64,000 nucleotides of DNA, taken from the NCBI RefSeq assembly GCF_000374165.1, contig NZ_KB893671.1, forward strand, positions 355,834 to 419,833, read 5' to 3'. Every line of letters begins with the position of its first letter. Within the stretch, counting starts at the first letter, position 1. The notes beneath the pieces were generated by a model. It was not told the origin of the DNA, did not search any database, and worked only from the letters and a program-made list of their open reading frames with translations. The position numbers and the translations under genes are program-made. Of the stretch, positions 43,830 through 53,000 are shown piece by piece. This DNA is from Parafrankia elaeagni (GTDB taxonomy: Bacteria > Actinomycetota > Actinomycetes > Frankiales > Frankiaceae).

Positions 43830-44375
43830 GTGTTCTGCACGAGGTGCGGCCAGCAGAACCCGTCCGACGCGCTGTACTGCGCGCGGTGCGGGTCGCCTCT
43901 GGTGCGTCCGGGCGAGCCCGTGGCGCCGGAGCGCCCCGCGGAGCAGACCTCCACGCTGAATCTCGCCGCCGCGCTCTCCGGGATCGAGGGCGACCACGTC
44001 GACGAGTCGACCGAGCGTGACGCCGTCGCCGCGGTCGACGCGCTGCCGCCCGGGTCGGCGCTGCTGGTGGTCAAGCGCGGCCCGAACGCGGGCAGCCGGT
44101 TCCTGCTGGACGCTGATCTCACCACGGTGGGTCGCCATCCGGAGAGCGACATCTTCCTCGACGACGTGACCGTCTCGCGGCGGCATGCCGAGTTCCACCG
44201 CTCGCCGTACACCAAGGGCTTCTCCGTCCGCGATGTCGGCAGCCTCAACGGCACCTACCTGAACCGCGAGCGGATCGACTCGGCCGAGCTCACCGGCGGG
44301 GACGAGGTCCAGATCGGAAAGTTTCGCCTCGTCTTCCTGACGGGGGCGACCTATGGGGGGGTCGGAGCACGGTGA
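43830..44375 (+). CDS. FHA-domain protein with N-terminal zinc ribbon (GarA-like)
   Basis: A 181-aa protein. The N-terminus FCTRCGQQNPSDALYCARCG is a four-Cys zinc ribbon. Then comes a Thr-containing EQTSTLNL segment, in the place of the ETTS phosphorylation motif of mycobacterial GarA. Residues ~85-170 form an FHA domain (TVGRHPESDIFLDD, VSRRHAEF, VRDVGSLNGTYLNRERI) that binds phosphothreonine. GarA/OdhI switch the 2-oxoglutarate node when phosphorylated by Ser/Thr kinases. The zinc ribbon is not in GarA. The GTG at 43830 places the ribbon at the very start; an AGGAAG lies 11 nt upstream. Confidence 0.85.
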   Translation: MFCTRCGQQNPSDALYCARCGSPLVRPGEPVAPERPAEQTSTLNLAAALSGIEGDHVDESTERDAVAAVDALPPGSALLVVKRGPNAGSRFLLDADLTTVGRHPESDIFLDDVTVSRRHAEFHRSPYTKGFSVRDVGSLNGTYLNRERIDSAELTGGDEVQIGKFRLVFLTGATYGGVGAR

Positions 44376-45204
44376 ACGGGGTCACGGGGCGGTGAGCGGC
44401 GGCAGCGGCGCCGCGGCGGAGTCGATGCGGCCGTCCGTTTCCGCGGGTGACGCCCGGTCGGCCGCTGGCCGGCGGGGCACGCCCGCGCGGGCGGGGGACG
44501 CCGCGAAGACGCTGAACATCGGCGAGGTGCTGGACCGGCTACGCGCCGAGTATCCCGACATCACCCTGTCGAAGATCCGGTATCTCGAGTCGGAGGGGCT
44601 CGTCGAGCCGGCCCGCACGAGTGCCAACTACCGCAAGTACTCGCTGGATGACGTCCTGCGCCTGCGGCACGTCCTGCACGCGCAGCGGGAGCGCTATCTC
44701 CCGCTGCGCGTGATCAAGGAGGAGCTCGCCGCGCTGGACCGGGGGGAGACCCAGCTGCCGAGGACGGGTCCCCGGGCGGTGCCGGACCGGCCGGCGGGGC
44801 GTGGCCTGGACTCGCTGCTGGGAGCCGAGCGGATCCGGATATCCCGCCGGGAGCTGCTGGCCGCGAGTGGGCTGGACGACGACGTGCTGGCGGAGCTGGA
44901 GAGCAACGGGCTCGTCGGGCCGATCGCGGGCGGCGGGTACTACGACGCCGACGCGCTGCTGGTGGCCCGTACCGTGGCCCTGCTGGCGGCTCACGGGGTC
45001 CAGGTCCGGCACCTGCGGGCGGCGCGGGCCGCGGCCGACCGTGAGGCCGGTCTCATCGAGGCGGCGGTGGCCCCGCTGCGGTCGGGGCGTCTCGGCGAGA
45101 CCGACGGCCGGGCTGCGGAGACCGTCGACGAGCTCGCCACGCTGCTGGTGCGCATGCACGCGGCGCTGCTGCGTACCCGGCTTGCCGCCGTTCGCTCGGG
45201 GTAG
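44353..45204 (+). CDS. MerR-family regulator (Rv1828-like)
   Basis: A 283-aa regulator. A ~50-residue low-complexity head precedes a MerR winged helix (LNIGEVLDRLRAEYPDITLSKIRYLESEGLVEPARTSANYRKY), and the C-terminal half has a second helix-rich region with GLVGPIAGGGYYDADALLVARTVALL. This matches the Rv1828 group. The ATG at 44353 lies 23 bp inside the FHA gene; an in-frame GTG at 44392 just after the FHA stop is an alternative. No effector-binding Cys cluster is seen. Confidence 0.85.
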   Translation: MGGSEHGERGHGAVSGGSGAAAESMRPSVSAGDARSAAGRRGTPARAGDAAKTLNIGEVLDRLRAEYPDITLSKIRYLESEGLVEPARTSANYRKYSLDDVLRLRHVLHAQRERYLPLRVIKEELAALDRGETQLPRTGPRAVPDRPAGRGLDSLLGAERIRISRRELLAASGLDDDVLAELESNGLVGPIAGGGYYDADALLVARTVALLAAHGVQVRHLRAARAAADREAGLIEAAVAPLRSGRLGETDGRAAETVDELATLLVRMHAALLRTRLAAVRSG

Positions 45205-45267
45205 TGCACGGGTATCCACTACCCAAATGGTGCGATCGTCAACGGAAAGTGAGAAGCGACGGGCACG

Positions 45268-45296
45268 CTGACGCGGGGCGGTAGCGGGGATACTGT
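45268..45296 (+). promoter_or_regulatory. Candidate promoter of the bfn gene
   Basis: CTGACG (45268-45273), 17 bp, TACTGT (45291-45296), about 70 nt upstream of the GTG start. Confidence 0.45.
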
Positions 45297-45366
45297 CTCC
45301 TCGTGGGGTTTTCTGGCTCCGGTCACAGCGTTCCGCCCTGCCCCACCTGCGCTAGGAGGTAGATCG

Positions 45367-45852
45367 GTGCATCGGCTGGACATCGTCGGCGTGCGTGTCG
45401 AGCTTCCGTCGAAGCAGCCGATCGTCCTGCTCAAGGAGGTGGGCGGGGAACGGTACCTGCCGATCTGGATCGGGGCGGTCGAGGCCACGGCGATCGCCTT
45501 TGCCCAGGAGGGCATCACGACCGCCCGACCGATGACGCACGACCTGATGAGGGACGTGCTGCGGGCCCTGCAGACGGAGCTGACCCAGGTCACCATCACC
45601 GACCTGCAGGACGGCGTCTTCTTCGCGACCCTGGTGTTCGGCAACGGCGTGGAGGTCTCGGCCCGTCCCTCGGACGCGATCGCGCTGGCCATGCGGATGG
45701 GCGTGCCCGTGTACGGCGTGGAGGCGGTGCTCGCCGAGGCCGGCATCACCGTCCCCGAGGAGCAGGAGCAGGAACAGGAGAGCGAGCTGGAGAAGTTCCG
45801 GGAGTTCCTGGACACCATCTCGCCGGAGGACTTCAACACGCCGGGTTCGTGA
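45367..45852 (+). CDS. Bifunctional nuclease-family protein (DUF151, Rv1829-like)
   Basis: A 161-aa protein of the BFN/DUF151 family. The core LDIVGVRVELPSKQPIVLLKE, PIWIGAVEATAIAFAQEG, TRPMTHDLMRDVL and ARPSDAIALAMRMGVPVYG is complete. Plant BFN members have dual nuclease activity; the bacterial role is not established. The C-terminus is acidic (EEQEQEQESELEKF). The GTG at 45367 has AGGAGG about 8 nt upstream. It has its own candidate promoter. Confidence 0.88.
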   Translation: MHRLDIVGVRVELPSKQPIVLLKEVGGERYLPIWIGAVEATAIAFAQEGITTARPMTHDLMRDVLRALQTELTQVTITDLQDGVFFATLVFGNGVEVSARPSDAIALAMRMGVPVYGVEAVLAEAGITVPEEQEQEQESELEKFREFLDTISPEDFNTPGS

Positions 45853-45854
45853 TC

Positions 45855-45920
45855 CGGAGAGCGGTGTCGCCGCGCCGGTACCCGGTACCCGGTACCGGGG
45901 AGGCGGTGCCGCGCTCTCCG
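45855..45920 (+). terminator. Long hairpin with KpnI-site repeats after bfn
   Basis: CGGAGAGCG (45855-45863) and CGCTCTCCG (45912-45920) pair perfectly and enclose three tandem CCGGTAC units (45875-45895), which are themselves rich in the GGTACC palindrome. It begins a few bases after the bfn stop. Confidence 0.6.
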
Positions 45921-46340
45921 GTGCGGCGGGCCCGCCTACCACGTGGACGGCGCCGCGGGGCCGGGCCGGCAGGTCCGGCATGACCGATCCGGGGGCGTGG
46001 CCGTGGCTGTGGGCCCGACACGCCGTCCGACCTGAGGCGATTCGTCCGGGTGAAACCGGACTCGACCGGCTGGCACCAGCATGTCCGCTGGACTACGGAC
46101 ACGCTGCCTTGGATCATTGAAGGGGCGGTGCCCCGGCCCCTACGGTCGGGCGAACCATCGCCGGGCCTGGCGGGGAGCAGGGGCCGTCCACCGCGGCGGG
46201 GGCGGTCGCGGCCGTGTCGCAGTGCTGCGGCGGCGCGTCCGTGGTGATGGGGTGGCGGTGGTGGTGCGACGGCGGTGATGTGTGTGGCGTCGTCGGCGGG
46301 CGGGCCGTGAGGCTCCCGGACTGTCCGGAGGATGGGACTG
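45921..46340. other. Intergenic region before the second merR gene
   Basis: About 420 bp with no credible gene on either strand. I see no clear promoter pair; a GGAGG at 46327 marks the ribosome site of the downstream gene. Confidence 0.4.
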
Positions 46341-46967
46341 GTGAAGAGTGGCACCTCGATGGGGGCAGCCGCGCGGGTGGCGCCGGACGATGAGGATCCG
46401 CACTGGGAGGATGACGAGCGGGCGACCATGATCGAGCAGGGTCAGCTCTTCGGGGACGAGATCCCGCAGCCGCCGGGCGACGACGTCGGCTACCGGGGGC
46501 CGACAGCCTGCGCCGCCGCCGGCATCACCTACCGCCAGCTCGACTACTGGGCCCGTACCGGCCTGGTGGTCCCGAGTGTGCGGGGGGCCAGTGGGTCCGG
46601 CAGCCAGCGGCTCTACTCCTTCCGTGACGTGCTGGTCCTGCGGGTCGTCCGCAAGCTGCTCGAGGCCGGCGTGTCGCTGCAGAACATCCGGGCCGCGGTC
46701 GAGCACCTGCGTACGCGTGGGGTGGCCGACCTGGCGCACCTGACGCTGATCAGCGACGGCTCGACGGTCTACGAGTGCACCTCGGACGACGAGGTCATCG
46801 ATCTGGTCCGGGGTGGCCAGGGCGTCTTCGCGATCGCGGTCGGGCGGGCCCTGGAGGACATGCGCGGCCAGCTCGCCGAGCTGCCCTGCGAGCGGCCCGG
46901 CCAGCCGCCCGCGGCCCACCCGGGAGACGAGCTGGCGCACCGCCGGCGTCGCCGCAGCTCGGCCTGA
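46341..46967 (+). CDS. MerR-family regulator (Rv1830-like)
   Basis: A 208-aa regulator. The acidic head contains MIEQGQLFGDEI, a piece typical of the Rv1830 group. The MerR helix-turn-helix is GYRGPTACAAAGITYRQLDYWARTGLVVPSVR with SGSQRLYSFRDVLVLRVVRKLLEAGVSLQNIR. The C-terminus is Arg-rich. GGAGG at 46327-46331 directly abuts an ATG at 46332, so the in-frame GTG at 46341 (9-nt spacing) is preferred. In mycobacteria Rv1830 homologues (McdR) influence cell division; function here is inferred. Confidence 0.87.
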   Translation: MKSGTSMGAAARVAPDDEDPHWEDDERATMIEQGQLFGDEIPQPPGDDVGYRGPTACAAAGITYRQLDYWARTGLVVPSVRGASGSGSQRLYSFRDVLVLRVVRKLLEAGVSLQNIRAAVEHLRTRGVADLAHLTLISDGSTVYECTSDDEVIDLVRGGQGVFAIAVGRALEDMRGQLAELPCERPGQPPAAHPGDELAHRRRRRSSA

Positions 46968-47081
46968 GCGGCCCCGGCGGCTCGGACTGGGCGGGGAATC
47001 GGCGGCCGGCTGCCGCCCGGGTGGCGGCTGGGCGGCGGCTGGGCGGCGGAAAACCGTTGGGGATCTGTCGGTGCGCTGTCG

Positions 47082-47094
47082 TACTGTGCGCGGG
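47082..47094 (+). promoter_or_regulatory. -10 element for probable leaderless transcription of the ABC exporter
   Basis: TACTGT at 47082-47087 would place transcription initiation at or next to the G of the GTG start at 47094, and no ribosome site precedes that start. Leaderless mRNAs with TAnnnT about 7 nt upstream are common in actinobacteria. Confidence 0.5.
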
Positions 47095-48170
47095 TGACCG
47101 ATCAGACAGCGATCCTCGTCGAGGGCCTCCGCAAGAGCTACGGCCGGCACACGGCCCTGGCCGGGCTCGACCTGAGCGTCCGCGCGGGCAGCGTCCACGG
47201 GGTTCTCGGCCCCAACGGCGCGGGTAAGACGACCGCGGTTCGCATCCTGTCGACCCTGCTCGCGGCCGACGGCGGGCGGGCCGAGGTCCTCGGGGTGGAT
47301 GTGCTGCGCCATCCGGACAGAGTGCGCCCGCGCATCGGCCTGACCGGCCAGTACGCCGCGGTCGACGAGAGGCTGACCGGTCAGGAGAACCTGGAGATGT
47401 TCGGCCGGCTCTACCGGCTGCCGTCACGGGTCGCCCGGGCCAGGGCTGCCGAGCTGCTGGAGCGCTTCGCTCTCACCGAGGCCGCCGGCCGGCAGGCGAA
47501 AACCTATTCGGGCGGCATGCGCCGGCGTCTCGACCTCGCGGCGAGCCTGATCATGGCCCCGGCGGTGCTCTTTCTCGACGAGCCGACCACAGGGCTGGAC
47601 CCGCGCAGCCGCCAGGAGATGTGGCGGGTGATCGCCGATCTCGTCCGCGAGGGCACCACGGTGCTCCTCACCACCCAGTACCTGGAGGAGGCCGACCACC
47701 TCGCCGACCGGGTCTCCGTCATCGACGGGGGCCGGGTCATCGCGGAGGGCACGCCCGACGAGCTCAAGCGCCAGATCGGCGGTGACCGGTTGGAGATCGT
47801 CCTCGCCGAGGGCGACGACACGGCGGCGGCCGCGGAGGTCCTCACCCGGCTCGGCAGCGGCCCGGCCACCGTCTCCGCCGAGGCCTGGCGGGTGAGCGCG
47901 CCGGTCGCCGGTGCCTCGGTGCTCGCCGAGGTGGTGCGCTCCCTCGACGAGCTCGGCCTGACCATCGTGGACGTCGGGCTGCACCGGCCGTCCCTCGACG
48001 ACGTGTTCATGACCCTGACGGGCCAGGGAGCGGCCTCCGGCGAGGCCGGGTCCACGACCGGGGCGCTGGCCGGGGCCGCGTCCGGGGGGTCGGGCCCAGG
48101 AAAGAGCCGACCACCCGCCCCGCCCGATCAGCGGGCCGGTGGCGACGAGCAGGATCTGGTGAAGGCATGA
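47094..48170 (+). CDS. ABC exporter ATP-binding protein (DrrA-like)
   Basis: A 358-aa ATPase of the daunorubicin-resistance type. Walker A GPNGAGKTT (~residues 41-49), Q-loop TGQYAAVD, signature YSGGMRRRLDLAASL and Walker B LFLDEPTTGLDPRSR. The C-terminal extension (~225-315) with VDVGLHRPSLDDVFMTLTG is the DrrA-specific CREEM-like region. It exports a hydrophobic compound or lipid with the permease encoded next. The last ~45 residues are Gly/Pro-rich. The stop overlaps the permease start. Confidence 0.9.
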   Translation: MTDQTAILVEGLRKSYGRHTALAGLDLSVRAGSVHGVLGPNGAGKTTAVRILSTLLAADGGRAEVLGVDVLRHPDRVRPRIGLTGQYAAVDERLTGQENLEMFGRLYRLPSRVARARAAELLERFALTEAAGRQAKTYSGGMRRRLDLAASLIMAPAVLFLDEPTTGLDPRSRQEMWRVIADLVREGTTVLLTTQYLEEADHLADRVSVIDGGRVIAEGTPDELKRQIGGDRLEIVLAEGDDTAAAAEVLTRLGSGPATVSAEAWRVSAPVAGASVLAEVVRSLDELGLTIVDVGLHRPSLDDVFMTLTGQGAASGEAGSTTGALAGAASGGSGPGKSRPPAPPDQRAGGDEQDLVKA

Positions 48171-48979
48171 GCACTCTCGACCTGACCCCGGTGGCCGGCC
48201 GCGGCCGGCTGTCCTGGCAGGTGGCCGACGCCTGGGTGATGTGCCGGCGCAACCTGATCCAGACCTGGCGGGTGCCCGAGCTGCTGGTGTTCGCCACCAT
48301 CCAGCCGATTCTGTTCGTCCTGCTGTTCACGTACGTGTTCGGCGGCGCGATCAACGTCGGTCCGGGGGTGGACTACGTCGACTTCCTCATGCCCGGCGTC
48401 TTCGTGCAGACGGTGGTCTTCGGCGCGATGCTCACCGGTATCGGCCTCGCCGGCGACCGGGAGGCCGGGCTGATCGACCGCTTCCGCTCGCTGCCGATGA
48501 GCCGTTCCGCGCTGCTCACCGGCCGCACCCTGGCGGACCTGGTCCGCAACGCCTTCATCATGCTGGTCATGCTGCTGGTCGGCCTGGCGGTCGGCTTCCG
48601 CTTCGGTGACACGAACGTCCTCGCGGTCCTGGCCGGGTTCGGCCTGATGCTCGCCTTCGCCTACGCCTTCTCCTGGGTCTCGGCGGTGATCGGGATGTCG
48701 GTGAGCGGCGTGGAGGCCGCCCAGTCGGGCGGGATGATCTGGGTCTTCCCGCTCGTGTTCGCGAGCTCCGCGTTCGCCCCGGTCGGTTCCATGCCTGGCT
48801 GGCTGCAGGCGTTCGCGAAGTACCAGCCGGTCACCACCACCGTCGACGCGGTGCGTGCCCTGTTCCTCGGCGGGCCGGTCACCGAGGATCTGCTGATCTC
48901 CCTCGCCTGGTGCGCGGGAATCCTGGCGGTCGCCGGGCCGCTCGCGGTCCGCGCCTACCGCCGGGGCACCGCCCACTGA
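48167..48979 (+). CDS. ABC-2 type exporter permease (DrrB-like)
   Basis: A 270-aa membrane protein with six hydrophobic segments. It shows the ABC-2 features NLIQTWRVPELLVFATIQPILFVLLFTYVFGGA, EREAGLIDRFRSLPMSR-like GDREAGLIDRFRSLPMS, and a long conserved last third (VFPLVFASSAFAPVGSMPGWLQAFAKYQPVT). Forms an exporter with the upstream ATPase (4-bp overlap). Substrate unknown. Confidence 0.9.
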   Translation: MSTLDLTPVAGRGRLSWQVADAWVMCRRNLIQTWRVPELLVFATIQPILFVLLFTYVFGGAINVGPGVDYVDFLMPGVFVQTVVFGAMLTGIGLAGDREAGLIDRFRSLPMSRSALLTGRTLADLVRNAFIMLVMLLVGLAVGFRFGDTNVLAVLAGFGLMLAFAYAFSWVSAVIGMSVSGVEAAQSGGMIWVFPLVFASSAFAPVGSMPGWLQAFAKYQPVTTTVDAVRALFLGGPVTEDLLISLAWCAGILAVAGPLAVRAYRRGTAH

Positions 48980-49000
48980 TCCCGGCGGGAGCGGCCGGGG

Positions 49001-49690
49001 TCAGGTGCGTCCCTCCTCGTTCTGGGCGTTGCCCAGAGTCGGCTCGTAGGCGAGCCAGTCCGCACGCAGGACGGGCCATCCGTCGGCGCGCAGCAGCTCC
49101 ACGACCGCCGGGTCGTCGTCGACCACGACGGCGACCCGGCGGCGCGCCCCCATCCGGCGCAGCTCCGACCGCTTGAAGATCCGCGCCGGCCGGCGGTCGT
49201 CGTCCGGGCGCATCCGCAGCTCGCCGACGGGCAGGCCCTGCTCCTGCAGCCAGCGCACCGTCGCGGGGCGGGAGCGCTCCGGGCGCCCGGTCAGCCAGAT
49301 CACCTCGTGGTCGCGGGCGAGCGTGTGGACCAGCTCCACCCCCTCCGCCAGAGGCGGGTCGATGTCGGCGGCGGCGAAGAACGCATCCCAGTCGCCCGGG
49401 TGGACCCGCAGGAACCGCAGCCGGTGCCGGACATCGGCCACCACCCCGTCGACGTCGATGACGGCCAGCGGCCGCTCGTCCGGCTCGGCGGTCGCCGCCG
49501 CGCCCGGGTCGGCCGCGCCGGGAAGCCTCGGCGCGGCCGACCCGGGCGCGCCGGCTGGCGGGTCGGCCGGTGCGCCGGCCGGTTTGCCGGCCCGTTCGTC
49601 GGCCGGCGCGCCGACCGGCTCCCGGGGGCCGGCCAGCCCGTCCGGCGCCGTTCCCGGCTTCGTCGCCGGCCCCGAGCCCAGGTCGGACAT
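49001..49690 (-). CDS. HAD-fold phosphatase, T4 Pnk (PseT) 3'-phosphatase-like
   Basis: A 229-aa protein. The first ~75 residues are an Ala/Pro/Gly-rich linker. The HAD domain starts with AVIDVDGVVADVRHRLRF (nucleophile DxD, with Val where Thr is common). It continues with VIWLTGRPERSRPATVRWLQEQGLP (Thr of motif II), a Lys in RIFKRSELRRMG and VAVVVDDDPAVVELLRADGWPV (acidic motif IV). This order matches the C-terminal phosphatase domain of T4 polynucleotide kinase. The kinase half is absent. It is divergent from the FtsK/EccC-like operon. Start ATG at 49690. A role on nucleic acid ends is inferred, not shown. Confidence 0.75.
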   Translation of the reverse strand: MSDLGSGPATKPGTAPDGLAGPREPVGAPADERAGKPAGAPADPPAGAPGSAAPRLPGAADPGAAATAEPDERPLAVIDVDGVVADVRHRLRFLRVHPGDWDAFFAAADIDPPLAEGVELVHTLARDHEVIWLTGRPERSRPATVRWLQEQGLPVGELRMRPDDDRRPARIFKRSELRRMGARRRVAVVVDDDPAVVELLRADGWPVLRADWLAYEPTLGNAQNEEGRT

Positions 49691-50017
49691 GCGCCCCGGA
49701 TCCGCCACTTCTGCGCCTCCCGTACGGCATTCGCCTCGATGGACCTCCGCGGGGCCATTGAACACGCGCGACACCCTGGATACGGCGGCGGTCTCCCGGC
49801 GGGCATCCGGTACGTTCCAGTTCGCCGCGGGTGTTCGGCGTGGATATCGGCCGGAGCGCCCGGGGACATCCCCGTGGTCGCCTGTGCCGCCTGCGGTGAA
49901 ACGCCCCGATGCGACGGAACGGTGGCTAGCGTGGTGTTCCGGTGACCGGTCGCGGGTACGGGGTGCGCGTGCCGTGATCGTTGGCCGTGATGGGTGGGTT
50001 GTCGCGAGGAGGTCGTG
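49691..50017. other. Divergent region HAD phosphatase / FtsK-like operon
   Basis: A 327-bp non-coding region. TAGCGT at 49925-49930 is a possible rightward -10, lying inside an imperfect GGAAC...GTTCC inverted repeat (about 49917-49941). No other feature recognised. Confidence 0.4.
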
Positions 50018-53000
50018 GTGTCGGGCACACGGCGAGCGCGCCTGCTCGTCTCCGGCATCTCGGAGAGCCTGGAGGCGGCGCTCGCGCTGGCCGACCGGCT
50101 CGACGAGCAGGCGGGCCGGATCGAGACCGGCGAGGTGCCGCTCGCGGCCCCCCGCATCATCGACGCGGAGGAGACCGACCAGGCCGCTGATCTCGTCGGG
50201 GATGTGGAGGGCGTCGGCCTGGCCCTGAGCGAGGCGGGCGCGCTCGCCCGCCGGCAGGCCCCGGCGTTCGCCGGCGCCGGCTGGGAGGCTCCCGCGTGGG
50301 CGAACGCACCCTCCGACGGCTCGGCAGACCCCCCGATCGGGCCAGACGGGCGTCCCGGGCTGTGGCGGGTCGGGCGCATTCTGGTGCCGCCGGTGGGGCG
50401 TGGCGGCGTCCCGGTGGAGGTACCGCTGGCGCTTCCCCTGCTCGACGCGGGGAACCTCCAGATCGAGACCACCCGGGCGCGGCGTGGTGAGGCGGTTGGT
50501 CTCGTCCGCAGCCTGCTCACCCGGATCCTCGCGAGTGCGCCTCCGGGCGCGGTGCGGGTGACCGTCTACGACCCGCACGAGCTGGGCGCCGGGCTGGCCG
50601 CCTTCGCCCCGCTGCGCCTGCGCGGCGTGGTCGGGCCGACGCTGACCAGCCGGGCGCGCCTCGAGCTCGCCCTCGCCGAGCTGTCCGGTGAGGTCGGCCG
50701 GATCACGGTCGACCGTCTCGCCGGCCGTTTCGACTCCCTGCGTGAGCGGGAGGACGCCGGCCTGCCCCGCTCGGAGCCGTGGCGGCTGCTCGTCCTGCTG
50801 GGCTGGCCGTCGTTGCCGGACGAGGCCGCCCGTGCCCTCGACGCGGTGGCCTCGCAGGGCCCGTCGTGCGGCGTCCACGTCATCGCGGTGGTCGAGCCCG
50901 GCGCGGGTGCGGGCGGCGCTGGCACCGCGGGCGGCGCCGGCGGCGCCGGCGGTCCCGGAGCCATCGGTGCCGGCGGATGGGCCGGCACGGAGACGGCCGG
51001 GGGAACCGGGGGAGCAGGGGGTCCCGGCGGCTGGGGTCCCGGCGGCTGGGGCAGCGGCGGTGGGGCCGGGCGCGCCTGGGGCGTGCTGCCCCGCGCGGAG
51101 ACCGTCACCGCGGCGGAGCTGCTCGGCGTGGCGGCGGAACCCGCCGCCGGCGGCACGGCGCCGGCGAGCTGGCGGACGTCCCTGTCGGGCACGCTCGGCT
51201 GTGTGCTCGACGACCCGCCGCCACCGCCGCTCGTCTCGGCGGTCACGAACCGGGTCGCCGCCGGGGTGGCGCGGGCCGCGGCCAGTGCTCCGGACCTGGG
51301 CGGCCTGCTGCCCGCGGGCCTGTGGGAGTACGAGAGCTCCGCGGGGATCTCCGTCCCGGTGGCACACGGCGCCGACGGGCCGGTGGTGCTGACCTTCGAC
51401 GACGACACCGTGCACGGCCTCGTCGGCGGCCAGGCCGGCGCGGGCAAGTCGACCCTGCTGCTCGACATCGTCTACGGGCTGGCCGCTCGCTACGGGCCGG
51501 ACCAGCTTCGCTTCCACCTCCTCGACTTCAAGGAGGGCCTGGAGTTCGCCCAGTTCGCCCAGCGGCCGGGGGACCCCTTCTTCCTGCCGCAGGCGGACAC
51601 CGTCGGTATCGAGAGCGACCGCGAGTTCGGTGTCGCCGTGCTGCGCGCCGCCCGGGACGAGATGCAGCGGCGTTCCGTGACGATGCGCGCTGTCGGTGCG
51701 CGGGACCTGCGCGGGCTGCGCGCCGCGGACCGCAGTTCCGCCTGGCCGCGGATCATGATCGTGGTCGACGAGTTCCAGGTCATGCTCACCCCGCTCGACA
51801 CGGTCGCCCGGGAGGCCGTCTCGCTGCTGGAGGTGCTGGCACGGCAGGGCCGGGCCTACGGCATCCACCTGCTGCTGGCCAGCCAGACCCTGTCCGGTAT
51901 CGACGCGCTGGACGCGACGGCCGGCAAGCGGGGATCGATCTTCGGCCAGTTCGCGCTGCGGGTCGCGCTGCGGACGTCCATCTCGGAGTCACGGGTGCTG
52001 CTGTCGACGGCGAACGAGGCCGCGGGTGCGCTGTCCGGGGTCGGCGAGGCGATCGTGAACCGGCGCAACGGCCATCCGATCGGCAACGAGCACGTCCGGG
52101 TCGCCTACCCCGACCCCCGGGTGGTCGCCGGGCTGCGGGACCAGGTCAGCGCGCTGGTCAGCCGGGCCGTCCCGGCGATGCGCCCGCCGCGGGTGTTCGT
52201 CGGGCACGCGCCCGCGGTTCTCGCCGACAACCCGGCGTTCCAGGCGCTGGCCGGCTGGCCGGTTCCGGCGTCCGGTGACCCCGGGGCGCACGGAGCCGTC
52301 GGCCTGCGCGGCGGGCCCGACGAGTTCGGCGGCGACGGTGGGCACGAGGCGCCCGGGGCCGCGGGAGATCCGCTCGCGTTCGTCGGCGTGCCGCTGGACC
52401 TGGCGCCGCCGGCGGTCGGGGTGCGCCTCGCCCGGCTGCCGGGGCGGCACCTGGCGGTGCTCGGCCCGCTGCGGCGGGAGGCCGTCGGCATGCTGCAGGC
52501 GGCCGCGGTGTCCGTCGGGGCGCAGACCGCCGGCGGCGGCCTCGCCGTGGACGTCGTCGCGGCCGACCCCGCCACCGTGTCCGCGGCCGAGGCGATGGCC
52601 GAGGCGCTGCGCCTCGCCGGTCATCCCACCTACGTCACGGACGTCACCGGCCTGCGCGCTGTGCTGGCGTCGGCCGCTGCGGAGATCCGTGCGCGGGAGG
52701 AGGCGGCGCTCGCCGGGAAGGCCGGCACCGCCACGGCGATGCGCCTCGTCGTCGTCTTCGCGGTGGATGCGGGACGGGCCGGGCTGGAGGCCCGGGACGA
52801 GGCGTCCCGCCGGTCGGGGCTCGACGACCTGCGGACGGTGACCCGCCGCGGCCCGGCGGTCGGTGTGCATCTGCTCGGCTGGTGGCGTGCCCCGTCCCGA
52901 CTCGTGGAGGATCTCGGGCCCGGCCACCGGGACGACATCGCGGCCTGGGTGGCCACCGGCCTGCCCGGGGGGGACCTGTTCGGTCTGGCGGGGCACCGGC

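Noticed and set aside
49691-51868. Upstream extension of the HAD phosphatase on the minus strand
   Set aside because: The frame is open far beyond the ATG at 49690, but it runs antisense to the FtsK-like gene and encodes no recognisable protein.
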